A stretch of DNA of 64,000 nt from Streptomyces sp. NBC_00377. GTDB taxonomy: Bacteria > Actinomycetota > Actinomycetes > Streptomycetales > Streptomycetaceae. Location of the stretch: contig NZ_CP107958.1 in assembly GCF_036075115.1 (NCBI RefSeq), positions 5,146,001 to 5,210,000 of the forward strand, given 5' to 3'. The notes beneath the pieces are model-generated. The model made no database searches and was not told where the DNA came from. It was given only the letters and a program-made list of their open reading frames with translations. Made by a program: the position numbers and the translations under genes. Shown here in pieces: positions 32,949 to 42,137 of this stretch; position 1 is the first letter of the stretch; each line of letters begins with the position of its first letter.

Positions 32949-34211
32949 ATGGACCCCGGCTTCACCGCCGAGCAGGACGGGATCCGCCGCACGTTGCGCG
33001 AACTGCTCCACAAACGCTGCGGCCCCGAGGAACTCCGCGCCGCACTCGACACCCCCGCCGGCCACGACCGCGCCCTGTGGACGGCCCTGGCCGAGCAGCT
33101 CGGACTGCCCGGCCTCGCGCTCCCCGAGGCGTACGGCGGAGTCGGCTGCCCTCTCGCCGACCTCGTCCTGGCCGCCGAGGAGACCGGCCGGGCACTCGCG
33201 CCCTCCCCGCTCCTCGCGACCTCCGTCCTCGCCGCGCCGCTGATCCTCGCCCTGGGCACCCCCGCCCAGCGCGCCGGCCTGCTGCCCCGGATCTGCGACG
33301 GCACCCTGACCGCCGCCCTGGCCGTCCCCGCGCCCGCCCTCGCCACCGCCCTCGCCCTCACCGGCCCCCCGGACGGCGACTGGTCCGGCGGAGGGCGCGC
33401 GGGCGGGGTCCAGGCCCGGCTCGTCCAGGGCGCCTGGCGGCTGTACGGGGAGGCCCCGCAGGTGCTCGACGGGCACAGCGCCGGGACACTGGTGGTCGCC
33501 GCGCACACCGGCGGGTACGCACGGTCGCGCAGCCTGCTGTTCCTCGTGGCGGGGGACGCCGCCGGGCTCGTCCGCACCCGGCAGACCGCCCTGGACGCGA
33601 CGCGTCCGCAGGCACGGGTGCAACTGCGGGACGTTCGAGCCGACCTGCTCGGCGGTGAGGGTGCGGGGAGCGAGGAGAGCGGCGTCCTGGCAGCGCTCGC
33701 CCGCGTCGGTGACGTCGCCGCCGCCTTCCTCGCCTGCGAGGCCGTCGGGGCGGCCGGTCGTGCGCTGGAGCGGACGGTCGGGTACCTCGGACAGCGGGAG
33801 CAGTTCGGGCGGGTGATCGGATCCTTCCAGGCGGTCCAGCACCGGCTGGCCGATGTGTATGTGCAGGTCCAGGCGGCCCGGTCCGCCGCGTACTACGCCG
33901 CCTGGGCCACGGGTGGCCCGGGCGGTCCCGACGGCCGCGCGGACTCCGGGGACTCCGGGGACTCCGGGGACCCCGGAAACGGTGAGCGGGTCGGCGGGCT
34001 CGCTCTCGCCCAGGCGCTGGAGGCGCTGCGGTGCGCCGCCGCCGAGGGCGTCCAGTTGCACGGCGGCATCGGTTTCACCTGGGAGCACGAGGCGCACCTG
34101 TCCTTCAAGCGGGCCGCGGGCGACGACCTGCTGTTCGGGCCCGTGCACCGGCTGCGGGCCCGTGCGGCCGAGATGTCCCGCCTCTTCGAGCGGACGGAGG
34201 TGCCGGTGTGA
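32949..34211 (+). CDS. Acyl-CoA dehydrogenase
   Basis: A 420-residue acyl-CoA dehydrogenase of the small-subunit-like class. N-terminal FTAEQDGIRRTLRELLHKR; LGQREQFGRVIGSFQAVQHR near 280; GVQLHGGIGFTWEHEAHLSF near 375. A Gly/Asp/Ser repeat (DSGDSGDSGDPGNGE, about residues 337-351) inserts a flexible loop. ATG 32949 is preferred because GAGAGGGG lies 6 bases upstream; ATG 32934 is an in-frame alternative. The next gene overlaps its stop by 4 bases. No partner dehydrogenase is adjacent, so it may pair with one encoded elsewhere in the regulon. Confidence 0.86.
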   Translation: MDPGFTAEQDGIRRTLRELLHKRCGPEELRAALDTPAGHDRALWTALAEQLGLPGLALPEAYGGVGCPLADLVLAAEETGRALAPSPLLATSVLAAPLILALGTPAQRAGLLPRICDGTLTAALAVPAPALATALALTGPPDGDWSGGGRAGGVQARLVQGAWRLYGEAPQVLDGHSAGTLVVAAHTGGYARSRSLLFLVAGDAAGLVRTRQTALDATRPQARVQLRDVRADLLGGEGAGSEESGVLAALARVGDVAAAFLACEAVGAAGRALERTVGYLGQREQFGRVIGSFQAVQHRLADVYVQVQAARSAAYYAAWATGGPGGPDGRADSGDSGDSGDPGNGERVGGLALAQALEALRCAAAEGVQLHGGIGFTWEHEAHLSFKRAAGDDLLFGPVHRLRARAAEMSRLFERTEVPV

Positions 34212-34681
34212 TCGGCGTCCGGATGGTGCAGAAGGTGTCCTCGACCCGGGCTTTCGCGAAGGTCGCTCCGCATGTCATCCCCGCCCTCGACCGGGCGGTC
34301 CACCGGCTCACCCGGGGAAAGGTACTGCTCAGCGCCCAGATGCTGCCCGGGGTGATCCTGACGTCCACCGGGGCGAGGAGTGGACTGCCGCGTCGTGCGC
34401 CGCTGGCCTGTATGCCCGAGGAGGGCGGCGCGAGCTGGGTCCTGATCGGCTCGAACTTCGGCCGCACCGGGCACCCCGCCTGGACCGGCAACCTCCTCGC
34501 CCGCCCGGAGGCCGAGATCAGCTGGAAGGGCCGGGACATTCCGGTGACGGCGGAGCTGCTGACGGGGGAGGAGCGGGCGGCCGTCTGGAAGTCGCTGCTG
34601 GCCTTCTGGCCGCCGTACGCGACGTACCAGGCGAGGGTCGAGCGCGAGATCCGGCTGTTCCGGCTCACGCCCCGGAGATAG
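34208..34681 (+). CDS. Nitroreductase/deazaflavin (F420)-dependent reductase family protein (DUF385)
   Basis: A 157-residue split-barrel protein of the Ddn/DUF385 family (LTSTGARSGLPRRAPLACMP, then WVLIGSNFGRTGHPAWTGNL, then RPEAEISWKGRDIPVTAELL). These bind cofactor F420 or flavin and reduce quinones or activated double bonds. GTG 34208 overlaps the stop of the dehydrogenase (GTGA), showing co-translation and placing it in the operator-9 unit. A second family member lies at 60079. Confidence 0.85.
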   Translation: MIGVRMVQKVSSTRAFAKVAPHVIPALDRAVHRLTRGKVLLSAQMLPGVILTSTGARSGLPRRAPLACMPEEGGASWVLIGSNFGRTGHPAWTGNLLARPEAEISWKGRDIPVTAELLTGEERAAVWKSLLAFWPPYATYQARVEREIRLFRLTPRR

Positions 34682-34715
34682 GGCAGGCCGGGCGGGCCCG
34701 GTCGGCGCGCGGTGT

Positions 34716-35330
34716 TTACAGCGCGTGCTGGAGCAGCAGGAACGTGCCGATCCCCAGCATCGCCGCTCCCGAGGTGCGGGTCACCGCCCGGGCCGCCGCA
34801 GGGCGGGCGCCCAGCAGCCTGCGGGCCAGGACGCCCACCGTCAGGTACACCGCGGCGCAGCACGCCATGTGCAGCAGCCCCAGGGCGGTCGTCTGCACGG
34901 CGACCGGCAGGCGCCCGTCCCCCGGGGTGAGGAACTGCGGCAGGACCGAGAGGTAGAGCAGCAGGCCCTTGGGGTTCAGCCCGCTGATCGTGGCCCCGCG
35001 CAGGAACACCCGCGGGCCACCCTCGGCGATCTCCTCGCCCGCGCCCGGTGTCCCCGGCCGGCGCAGAACGGCCCACCCCAGCCACACCAGGTACGCGGCG
35101 CCCGCCACCGTCAGCCCGGTCAGCAGTGCCGGTGAGCCCGCGACCAGCACCGCGAGCCCCGCCGCGGCCAGCGCCGTGTGCAGGGCGTACCCGCTCACCA
35201 GGCCGCTCACCGCCGCGCCCACGGAACGGCCGCGCAGCCCGGCGGAGATCACGTACGCCCAGTCGGCGCCCGGCACGCACACCAGCAGCAGGTCCACGGC
35301 GAGGAAAGAAATCAGCGTTCCCGAGTCCAT
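34716..35330 (-). CDS. LysE-family amino acid exporter
   Basis: A 204-residue inner-membrane protein with about six hydrophobic segments. It begins LISFLAVDLLLVCVPGADWA (LysE family hallmark with PG near residue 20), followed by YVISAGLRGRSVGAA and GATISGLNPKGLLLYLSVLP. It probably exports an amino acid or similar metabolite. Divergent from an Lrp/AsnC regulator 82 bp away, the usual arrangement for Lrp-type control of LysE or RhtB transporters. Confidence 0.88.
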   Translation of the reverse strand: MDSGTLISFLAVDLLLVCVPGADWAYVISAGLRGRSVGAAVSGLVSGYALHTALAAAGLAVLVAGSPALLTGLTVAGAAYLVWLGWAVLRRPGTPGAGEEIAEGGPRVFLRGATISGLNPKGLLLYLSVLPQFLTPGDGRLPVAVQTTALGLLHMACCAAVYLTVGVLARRLLGARPAAARAVTRTSGAAMLGIGTFLLLQHAL

Positions 35331-35412
35331 GCCGGTGACATTAGGCGCGATGCGGCCGAAAGTGTTCCCGAAGTTTTCCCAGACAGCGGCCTGGCGGGGC
35401 AATATCTCCCCC

Positions 35413-35865
35413 ATGGACGACGTGGACCGGAAGATTCTTGCCGAACTCCAGCAGGACGGGCGGCTGACCGTGACCGAGCTGGCCGCGCGGGTGCGGCTGA
35501 GCGTCTCGCCGTGCCACCGGCGGCTGCGGGAACTGGAGCGGTCCGGGGCGATCAGCGGCTACCGGGCGGTGGTCGAGCCGGCCGCCGTCGGGCTCAGCTT
35601 CGAGGCGCTGGTCTTCGTCTCGATGCGGCAGGAGGACCGGGACACGGTCGCCGAGTTCGAGCGGGCGGTGGGGGAGGTGGAGCACGTCCTGGACGCGCAG
35701 CGGCTGTTCGGGGAGCCCGACTACCTGCTGCGGGTGGCCACCGCGGACCTCGCGGCCTTCCAGCGGCTGTACGACGAGCGCCTCGCCACCCTGCCGGGGG
35801 TGCAGCGGCTGACCTCGACGCTGGTGATGAAGCACGTGGTGAAGGACCGGGCGCTGCCCGCGTGA
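35413..35865 (+). CDS. Lrp/AsnC-family transcriptional regulator
   Basis: A 150-residue regulator. Winged helix-turn-helix at about 1-55 (DRKILAELQQDGRLTVTELA, VRLSVSPCHRRLRELERSG) and an effector-binding RAM domain at about 65-145 (FEALVFVSMRQEDRDTVAEF, FGEPDYLLRVATADLAAFQR). It should sense an amino acid and control the divergent LysE exporter. No Shine-Dalgarno; ATATC lies 6-7 bases before the ATG, so the mRNA may be leaderless. Confidence 0.9.
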   Translation: MDDVDRKILAELQQDGRLTVTELAARVRLSVSPCHRRLRELERSGAISGYRAVVEPAAVGLSFEALVFVSMRQEDRDTVAEFERAVGEVEHVLDAQRLFGEPDYLLRVATADLAAFQRLYDERLATLPGVQRLTSTLVMKHVVKDRALPA

Positions 35866-35971
35866 GCCAGGGCGGTGGTACGGGTCGGAGCGCTCGCACG
35901 GGTCGGGGCAGCCGCGTGAGCCGAAGCGCCCGCTCGAGCCGGAACGCCCGCACGGCGCCGACAGCGCGGCA

Positions 35972-36000
35972 GGCGGCAGCTCACCGGGTGAGCTGCCGCC
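35972..36000. terminator. Bidirectional hairpin terminator
   Basis: GGCGGCAGCTCACC / GGTGAGCTGCCGCC, perfect 14-bp arms with a 1-base centre, between the convergent Lrp and TetR genes. Confidence 0.75.
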
Positions 36001-36040
36001 TGGCAGACAGGACTTGACCGTAAAAGGAGCGGGGGCCGGG

Positions 36041-36688
36041 CTACTTCGTCGGCTTCCTGCCGGTGACGCCCAGGTGCACCAACAGTGCCAGATTCGGCTT
36101 GAGTTCAGCCTGCTTGACGCCCCAGGTCTGGAAGCCCTTCTGGTGCGAGGCGACCGCCGCGAGCATCGCGACGAGCGCACCGGCGACCGCGGCCGGGTTC
36201 ACGTCCTTGTCGACCCTGCCCTTGGACTGCAACTCGGCGACCGCGTCCGACAGGGAGTTGTTCACCGAGTTGAGGATCTTCATGCGGAGTTTGTAGAAGC
36301 GCTTGTCCCCCTCCGCCGCCCCGAGGTCGACCACCCGGAGGATCGCGTCGTTCTTCCGCCAGAACTCCAGGAAGCCGTCAACGAGTTCCTGAGCCGTCTG
36401 CCAGCCCGCCTTGCCGACCCATGACCGCCCCGCGACCAGTTCGGTCAACTCGGCGCCCTCGGCGGCCATTTGCTCGGCGATCTCCAGGACGGCGCCCTCG
36501 ACGTCCGGGAAGTACTGGTAGAACGTCGCGGGTGAAGTGCCCGCCTTCCGCGCGACATCGATGACCTTGACGTCCCGGTAGGGAGAGGAGCTGAGCATCT
36601 CGCTGAGGCAGTCGAGCAGCTTCTGCCGCGTCGCCTGCCCGCGCCGACCGGCCACGCGGCCGTCGACGGTACGCACTTGTCCTGTCAT
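36041..36688 (-). CDS. TetR/AcrR-family transcriptional regulator, candidate repressor of the 15-bp operator regulon
   Basis: A 215-residue TetR-type repressor. The DNA-binding domain is at about 15-65 (RGQATRQKLLDCLSEMLSSS, then VIDVARKAGTSPATFYQYFP with the recognition helix). The C-terminal ligand domain (about 70-205) is helical (QELVDGFLEFWRKNDAILRV, KFYKLR-like segment, VAGALVAMLAAVASHQKGF). It is the only TetR gene in the window, in the middle of the operator-bearing genes, and a degenerate operator-like sequence overlaps its own start codon (36682-36696). Linking it to the regulon is inference. Confidence 0.88.
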   Translation of the reverse strand: MTGQVRTVDGRVAGRRGQATRQKLLDCLSEMLSSSPYRDVKVIDVARKAGTSPATFYQYFPDVEGAVLEIAEQMAAEGAELTELVAGRSWVGKAGWQTAQELVDGFLEFWRKNDAILRVVDLGAAEGDKRFYKLRMKILNSVNNSLSDAVAELQSKGRVDKDVNPAAVAGALVAMLAAVASHQKGFQTWGVKQAELKPNLALLVHLGVTGRKPTK

Positions 36689-36696
36689 GCCGTCAG
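36682..36696. promoter_or_regulatory. Degenerate operator-like site over the TetR start codon
   Basis: CTGTCATGCCGTCAG: right half perfect, left half matches at four of six positions. The ATG of the TetR gene lies inside it on the opposite strand. It may be an autoregulatory site or chance. Confidence 0.3.
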
Positions 36697-36810
36697 CTTA
36701 CCGAGGGGTGATCGGAGCGCTATTCGGCCGACTGCAAATGGGGTGCGCGGGGGCACGGAGGCGGGTGTGCCTGGTCTGCGGCTTGCGTGAACCGCCGTTA
36801 GTTTGGCTGC

Positions 36811-37533
36811 ATGGCCGAAAACAGGGCATCGGTGTACGCAGAGGGCGTCCCCTGCTGGGTGGACGCACAGCTCCCCGACGTGGACGCGGGCAAGCGGTTC
36901 TACGGCGATCTCTTCGGGTGGGACTTCGAGGAGGCGTACGGCTCCTCCGTGTGGGCCCGGCTGGAGGGGGCGCCGGTGGCGGCGCTCGCCCACAAGACGG
37001 ACGGCCGGATGCCCACCGTGTGGACGGTGTACTTCGCGACGCCGGACGCGCAGAAGACCGTCCGCCGCATCCGTAGCGCCGGCGGGCAGGTCGTCATGGG
37101 GCCGCTGCCGGTCGGCGGGGCGGGCACCGGCGTGCTCGCCGCCGACCCCGAGGGCGCGGTCTTCGGCCTGTGGCAGCCGGCCGGCCACCCCGGCTTCGGC
37201 GTACGGCACAAGCCCGGCTCCTTCGCCTGGGCGCAGCTCTACGCCCGTGACACCGAGGCCGCCAACACCTTCTACGGCCATCTCTTCCACGAGGCGCTGT
37301 TCGGCGAGGGCGCCGAGCCCGACTTCGGGCGGGCGCCGGTCGGTGACGTCTTCCCGGAGGTCATGCCGCCGCACTTCCTCGTCCACTTCGGGGTGGCGGA
37401 CTGCGAGAGCGCCCTCGGTGCGGTGAGCCGGCTCGGCGGGCGGGTGCAGGCGGGTCCGTTCACCGCCTCCTACGGAATTGTGGCCGTCGTCACGGACAAT
37501 CAAGGGGCGTCGTTCGCACTTCTCCAGCGCTGA
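36811..37533 (+). CDS. VOC-family protein with two glyoxalase-like domains
   Basis: A 240-residue protein made of two tandem vicinal-oxygen-chelate modules: residues about 10-125 (PCWVDAQLPDVDAGKRFYGD ... DPEGAVFGLWQPAGHPGFG) and about 133-238 (FAWAQLYARDTEAANTFYGH ... VTDNQGASFALLQR). Such Streptomyces proteins often bind drugs or hydroxylate/isomerise small molecules; no catalytic role can be assigned, and metal ligands are not obvious. Divergent from the TetR gene with 122 bp between them. ATG 36811. Confidence 0.82.
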   Translation: MAENRASVYAEGVPCWVDAQLPDVDAGKRFYGDLFGWDFEEAYGSSVWARLEGAPVAALAHKTDGRMPTVWTVYFATPDAQKTVRRIRSAGGQVVMGPLPVGGAGTGVLAADPEGAVFGLWQPAGHPGFGVRHKPGSFAWAQLYARDTEAANTFYGHLFHEALFGEGAEPDFGRAPVGDVFPEVMPPHFLVHFGVADCESALGAVSRLGGRVQAGPFTASYGIVAVVTDNQGASFALLQR

Positions 37534-37710
37534 CCATGCTGTATACGCATATATGAAATGAGACACCCCGATTGCCCCCGGGTTCGCAACCGGCCGCCCG
37601 GCCAGGAAGAATCAGGGTGCGTGCCGCCAGGGCGGTGCGGTGGGTGAGACGCTGCACGGGGCCGTGTGCACAAGTGGGTGACGCGGTTCGTACGGGGAGG
37701 TGGCAGGCAA

Positions 37711-40083
37711 GTGGTGGATCAGCTGACGCAGCACGATCCGCGGCGGATCGGGCCGTTCGAGGTGCTGGGACGGCTGGGCGCCGGCGGCATGGGGCTGGTC
37801 TATCTGGCCCGCTCGGCCTCGGGCCGGCGCGTGGCGATCAAGACGGTCCGGACCGAGCTCGCCGAGGACCAGCTCTTCCGGGTGCGGTTCACGCGCGAGG
37901 TGGAGGCGGCCCGGGCGGTCTCCGGCTTCTACACGGCCGCCGTCGTCGACGCCGATCCCCGCGCCGCCGTGCCCTGGCTGGCCACCGCGTACGTTCCCGC
38001 GCCCTCCCTCGAGGAAATAGTGAACGACTGCGGGCCGATGCCGGCCCAGGCGGTGCGCTGGCTGGCGGCGGGCGTCGCCGAGGCGCTCCAGTCGATCCAC
38101 GGGGCGGGGCTGGTCCACCGTGACCTCAAGCCGTCCAACGTGCTCGTCGTCGAGGACGGGCCCCGGGTGATCGACTTCGGTATCGCGTCCGGCGTCTCGA
38201 ACACGCGTTTGACGATGACGAACGTCGCGGTCGGCACCCCCGCCTACATGTCCCCCGAGCAGGCGAAGGACTCGCGCAGCGTGACCGGCGCGAGCGATGT
38301 CTTCTCGCTCGGCTCGATGCTCGTCTTCGCCGCCACCGGACATCCGCCCTTCCACGGCGCCAACCCGGTCGAGACGGTCTTCATGCTGCTGCGCGAGGGA
38401 CCGGACCTGGAGGGTCTGCCCGACGAGCTGCGCCCGCTCATCGAGTCCTGCATGCAGATGGAGGCGACGGCCCGCCCCAACCCGGCCGACCTCCAGGCCC
38501 AGCTCGCCCCCCATCTCTTCGGCTCCGGCTCCGACGACAGCGGTACGGCGTCGGCCTGGCTGCCCGAGAAGGCCGTCACCCTCATCGAGACGCGCCGTGG
38601 CGGGCGCCCGGTGAAGCCGGCGCCCCCGAGCCCCCGCAGCGCGGGCGGCGGCGTCGGCATGGGCCGCCCCGCCGGGCCGGTCGTACCGCCCCCGCCGTCG
38701 CACGCCCCCGTGGTCCTCACCCGCCCGGCGCCGGTGGCCGTCGGCGCCCCCGACGCCGGTCCGGTCCGGCTGGCGGGCGCGGCCGTGCCGATCGGGCCCG
38801 GTCCGCGGGTCGCCGACGTACGCGCCACGGCCGCCGTGAAGGCGCCGGTGGCCGAGCCGGGCCTGGTCGCCGACTGGGCCCGCCCGCGCCCCGGCGTGAA
38901 CGGCGCGGACACCGCGATGCCGGCCACCCAGGGTGCGCCCCCGGAGACCCCGGCGGGCTGGCGGCCCTGGCGTTTTCGCATGTCGAACGATGTGTGGGGC
39001 ACGCCCTCCGTCGCCGGGGACCTCGTCTACGTCACCTCCTTCGAGGTGCACGCCCTGGACGTGGCCACGGGGCGCCGTCGCTTCAAGACACGGGACGTGG
39101 CCTGGTCGATGGCGGTCGCGGACGGCCGGGTGCACGCCTCCGACGGCCCCACCCTGTTCGCCCTGGACGCCCGCGAGGGCGGTGACCTGTGGCGGCTGTC
39201 GACGGATGCCTGGGTGTACTCCCTCAAGGCCGACCGGGGCACGGTCGTCACCGGCACGCGCGGCGGCGGGGTCCAGGCGTGGGAGGCCTCGGCCGGACAG
39301 AAACTCTGGGAGATCAGCGGCTGCCAGACCGACTTCGAGTCCCCGGAGGCCGGGCCCGCCCTGCACGAGGGCACGGTATTCGTCTGGCAGGACGCCCGGC
39401 TCAGAGCCCTGGACGCCCGCACGGGTGAGGAACGCTGGGCGTACCCGATCGGCGACACGGCCTCCTGCGGGGGCGTCCCGGTGCGGGTCACCCCCGCCTC
39501 GGACGGCTATGTCTACCTCGCCGCCGGCACCCGAGTCCTCGCCGTCGACATCGCGAGCGGCATGGTGCGCTGGCATTTCGAGGCGCCGGCGGTGTTCCTG
39601 TCGCCGCCGACCTTCGTCCCCGGCCCGGCGGTGACCGGCGGCGGCGTCTACCTCGCCGACTACCTCGGCACCGTGTACGCCCTCGACGCCACCGACGGCC
39701 GCGACCGCTGGCGCATCGCCACCGAGGCCCGGTCGTCCGTCGACCCGGTGCTGGTGGCCGCCGGCCATGTCCACGTCGGCAGCGGCAAGGGGCTCTACAC
39801 CCTGGACGCGGTCACCGGCACTCCCAAGTGGCGCTTCCAGGCGGGCGGCGACATCGTGGGCGCCCCGGCGGTCGCGGAAGGCCGTATCCACTTCGGCTCG
39901 ACGGACCACCTGCTCTACACCCTGAAGGCCGACGACGGCCGGCTGCGCTGGAAGCTGGCGACCGGCGGCGAGATCACCGGCTCACCCGTGGTCCGCGACG
40001 GCGTCGTGTACGCGTCCAGCAAGGACCGCTGCGTGTACGCCCTGGACGCGGAGAAGGGCACGGGCACGGCGAGAACGGCCTGA
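37711..40083 (+). CDS. afsK: Serine/threonine protein kinase AfsK
   Basis: A 790-residue kinase matching AfsK in opening sequence and domain plan. Kinase domain residues about 14-275: glycine loop LGAGGMG (22-28), Lys44, HRDLKPSN (136-143), DFG (155-157), and AVGTPAYMSPEQAKDSRS in the activation segment. A Pro/Ala-rich linker (about 300-410) leads to a PQQ-type beta-propeller with repeats such as YALDATDGRDRWRIATEA and LYTLDAVTGTPKWRFQAGG. In S. coelicolor AfsK autophosphorylates and phosphorylates AfsR, driving secondary metabolism, and acts at hyphal tips. GTG 37711 follows GGGGAGG; an upstream start at 37666 is possible. Confidence 0.93.
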   Translation: MVDQLTQHDPRRIGPFEVLGRLGAGGMGLVYLARSASGRRVAIKTVRTELAEDQLFRVRFTREVEAARAVSGFYTAAVVDADPRAAVPWLATAYVPAPSLEEIVNDCGPMPAQAVRWLAAGVAEALQSIHGAGLVHRDLKPSNVLVVEDGPRVIDFGIASGVSNTRLTMTNVAVGTPAYMSPEQAKDSRSVTGASDVFSLGSMLVFAATGHPPFHGANPVETVFMLLREGPDLEGLPDELRPLIESCMQMEATARPNPADLQAQLAPHLFGSGSDDSGTASAWLPEKAVTLIETRRGGRPVKPAPPSPRSAGGGVGMGRPAGPVVPPPPSHAPVVLTRPAPVAVGAPDAGPVRLAGAAVPIGPGPRVADVRATAAVKAPVAEPGLVADWARPRPGVNGADTAMPATQGAPPETPAGWRPWRFRMSNDVWGTPSVAGDLVYVTSFEVHALDVATGRRRFKTRDVAWSMAVADGRVHASDGPTLFALDAREGGDLWRLSTDAWVYSLKADRGTVVTGTRGGGVQAWEASAGQKLWEISGCQTDFESPEAGPALHEGTVFVWQDARLRALDARTGEERWAYPIGDTASCGGVPVRVTPASDGYVYLAAGTRVLAVDIASGMVRWHFEAPAVFLSPPTFVPGPAVTGGGVYLADYLGTVYALDATDGRDRWRIATEARSSVDPVLVAAGHVHVGSGKGLYTLDAVTGTPKWRFQAGGDIVGAPAVAEGRIHFGSTDHLLYTLKADDGRLRWKLATGGEITGSPVVRDGVVYASSKDRCVYALDAEKGTGTARTA

Positions 40084-40349
40084 GCGGGTGCCCCCGGCGA
40101 CTGCGGTGACCCCCGCGCCCCACGCGACCCGTCACCTCCTGCGGCTCGCGGCTGCTGAGGCTTCCGCGGCCCCGGCGGCCGGTTGCGGGGACGGCCGTCG
40201 TGCCGGGTACGCGCGGAAGGGGATCCGGACGGCGGCCGTCGCTGCGGGGGAGCGGCCCGTTCGCCGCCCTCACCGCAGACGCTACGCCGGGGACGGGCCG
40301 GTCGCCCCTCGGTGACATGGTCGTGACAGGGTTTGCTTACGCTGCCCTT

Positions 40350-40913
40350 ATGGATCGACGGGGACAGAAACTCAGGTTCACAGCGGTGGCGGTGCTGGTC
40401 GTACTGGCGCTGACCGGGTTCTCGACGGGCCGGGGCCACGGTCACGGCAGCCATCACAGCGGTGGCGGGGGCGGGTGCAGCAGCTCCGGGCAGGATCACG
40501 ACAGCTCGTCGTCGACATCGGGTTCGACGTCGAGCGGCTCGTCCGGCGGTACCTACCGCGACTACGACGACGATGACGACTACGACTCCGACGACTACAC
40601 GGACGGCACTTCCGGCGGCGGCTCCTCGAGCACGTCCGCGACGCTCCAGGACGCCTCGGTCGAGCTGATCGGCTGCGCCACGCCGAGCGAGGCGTACGCG
40701 ACGGTCGAGGTCACCAACCCGAACGCGTCCGGCGGCTACTTCACCGTCACGGTCGACTTCCTCGACGCCGGCTCCGGCACGGTGGAGGAGCGGAGCACGG
40801 ACGCATACGTCGGCGGGAACGACACGGCGACCGTACAGGTGGACCTGTCCGGCCCGGCCGCCGCGGCGAAGGTCGACCACTGCGACCCGGAGCCGTCCGC
40901 GCCGGCGCGCTGA
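40350..40913 (+). CDS. Small secreted or membrane-anchored Ser/Gly/Asp-rich protein next to afsK
   Basis: A 187-residue protein. N-terminal signal or anchor: basic MDRRGQKLR then the hydrophobic FTAVAVLVVLALTGFSTG. Next comes a His/Gly/Ser stretch (GHGHGSHHSGGGGG) and a Ser/Asp-rich linker with DYDDDDDYDSDDYTDG (about residues 70-85). The C-terminal globular part, about 100-187 (VELIGCATPSEAYATVEVTN, GGYFTVTVDFLDAGSGTVEE), has two cysteines and resembles FxLYD-like or immunoglobulin-type beta domains. It follows afsK by 266 bp. I recall a hypothetical gene in this place in S. coelicolor. Function unknown. Confidence 0.72.
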   Translation: MDRRGQKLRFTAVAVLVVLALTGFSTGRGHGHGSHHSGGGGGCSSSGQDHDSSSSTSGSTSSGSSGGTYRDYDDDDDYDSDDYTDGTSGGGSSSTSATLQDASVELIGCATPSEAYATVEVTNPNASGGYFTVTVDFLDAGSGTVEERSTDAYVGGNDTATVQVDLSGPAAAAKVDHCDPEPSAPAR

Positions 40914-41363
40914 CCGGACCCTCTCAACGGGCGGACGGTTCCGCACGGTCCGGCGCTGTGCTGCGCATCGGTCTCCGGGGCCGCCTTCCTGGGCGAGCAG
41001 AAGACCGTGCGTCACCGTCTCCGGGGCGGCCGGGCCCTGGTCACCGTCCGTCTTCCGGGCTCACCGGACCTGGTCCGCGAGGGTCCGGCGGGCCGCTGCC
41101 CTCCCCGGCCCGCCTCCGGGGTCCCGCCCACGACCGCCGCCGGGCAGGTTTGGTGCGCCCCGCTCATACAGATGGAGCGGGCCCGCTGCGTACGCGCGGT
41201 GAGGGGTGACCGCATCGAGCTCGTCCGGCCGTGGCGCAGTGGCTGCGCACCGGCGGCCGTTCAGGCCGGCCCCGGCCCGTGCGGACCGGTGGATGCTCTG
41301 CCCCGGCCGGTGCGGACCGTGGGTGCTCCGCTCGGCGGCGTTGGGGTGTTCGAAGAGGGCGGG
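40914..41363. other. Intergenic region, no gene
   Basis: About 450 bases between convergent genes. No coding frame with normal codon bias. 41270-41335 contains an imperfect tandem repeat of about 31 bp (CCCCGGCC then TGCGGACCG in each copy). Confidence 0.4.
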
Positions 41364-42137
41364 TCAGCGGATGCGGGGGGTGGCGGAGGAGCGGCCGGTG
41401 AACAGTTCCGCCTGGCGTTCGGTGGGGAGGTTGCCCAGCGAGATGAGGTGCGGTGCTTGGGCGAAGCCCATCGTGCGGGCCGCCTCCTTCGCCGCCCACA
41501 GCGCCCGCACGGTGCCCTGGACGCCGGCGGCGGGATACCCGGCGACGACGGTGGCGCAGGCGACGGCGGCGGCCGACGCCTGCCCGCTGTCGGTGAGTTC
41601 GGACACCAGCCCGACTTCGTGGGCGCGCCGGGCGGAGATCCGTTCGGCCGTCCCCATCAGCATCATCCGCGCGACCTCCCCGTACGGCATCCGCTGCGCC
41701 AGGAGCACCGACTCGTACGCGCTGACCATCCCGTACGTGGTGTGCGGGTCGAAGAACACGGCGTCGGCGCCGGCCACGATGAACTCGCACTCCCCGAGCA
41801 GGTAGAAGGCGCCCCCGCAGGCCATGCCCTCCACGGCGGCGACGACCGGCTTCCACAGGTCGTTCGCCTTGGGTCCGACGGTGAGCAGCGGGTCGTCCTG
41901 CATGTAGGGGGAGCCGGGCTGCGGCACGACGGCGTCCCGGTCGAGGCCGGTGCAGAACGCCCGCCGTCCGGCCCCGGTGAGCACGACCGCCCGTACCGAG
42001 TCGTCGAACCGCAACTCCCGCCACACGTCCTTCAGTTCGCGGACGGTCTCGAGGTCGAGGGCGTTGAGCCGGGCCGGCCGGTCGAGGGTGACGACGGCGA
42101 CGCCGGTGTCCTTGTCGGTGCCGAGGCGTACCGTCAC
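41364..42137 (-). CDS. Enoyl-CoA hydratase/isomerase family protein
   Basis: A 257-residue crotonase. Landmarks: VVTLDRPARLNALDLETVRE (about 13-32), the oxyanion-hole segment GRRAFCTGLDRDAV (about 57-70), KPVVAAVEGMACGGAFYLLG (about 95-114) and DAVFFDPHTTYGMVSAYESV. The GTG start overlaps the stop of the DUF35 gene (GTGA), so it is the third gene of the thiolase-DUF35-hydratase operon read from the double operator at 43765/43792. Substrate unknown. Confidence 0.88.
   Translation of the reverse strand: MTVRLGTDKDTGVAVVTLDRPARLNALDLETVRELKDVWRELRFDDSVRAVVLTGAGRRAFCTGLDRDAVVPQPGSPYMQDDPLLTVGPKANDLWKPVVAAVEGMACGGAFYLLGECEFIVAGADAVFFDPHTTYGMVSAYESVLLAQRMPYGEVARMMLMGTAERISARRAHEVGLVSELTDSGQASAAAVACATVVAGYPAAGVQGTVRALWAAKEAARTMGFAQAPHLISLGNLPTERQAELFTGRSSATPRIR

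Noticed and set aside
34688..34701. CCGGGC / GCCCGG inverted repeat as a terminator between the F420-reductase and LysE genes
   Set aside because: Only six base pairs with a two-base loop; too weak to support a terminator call.
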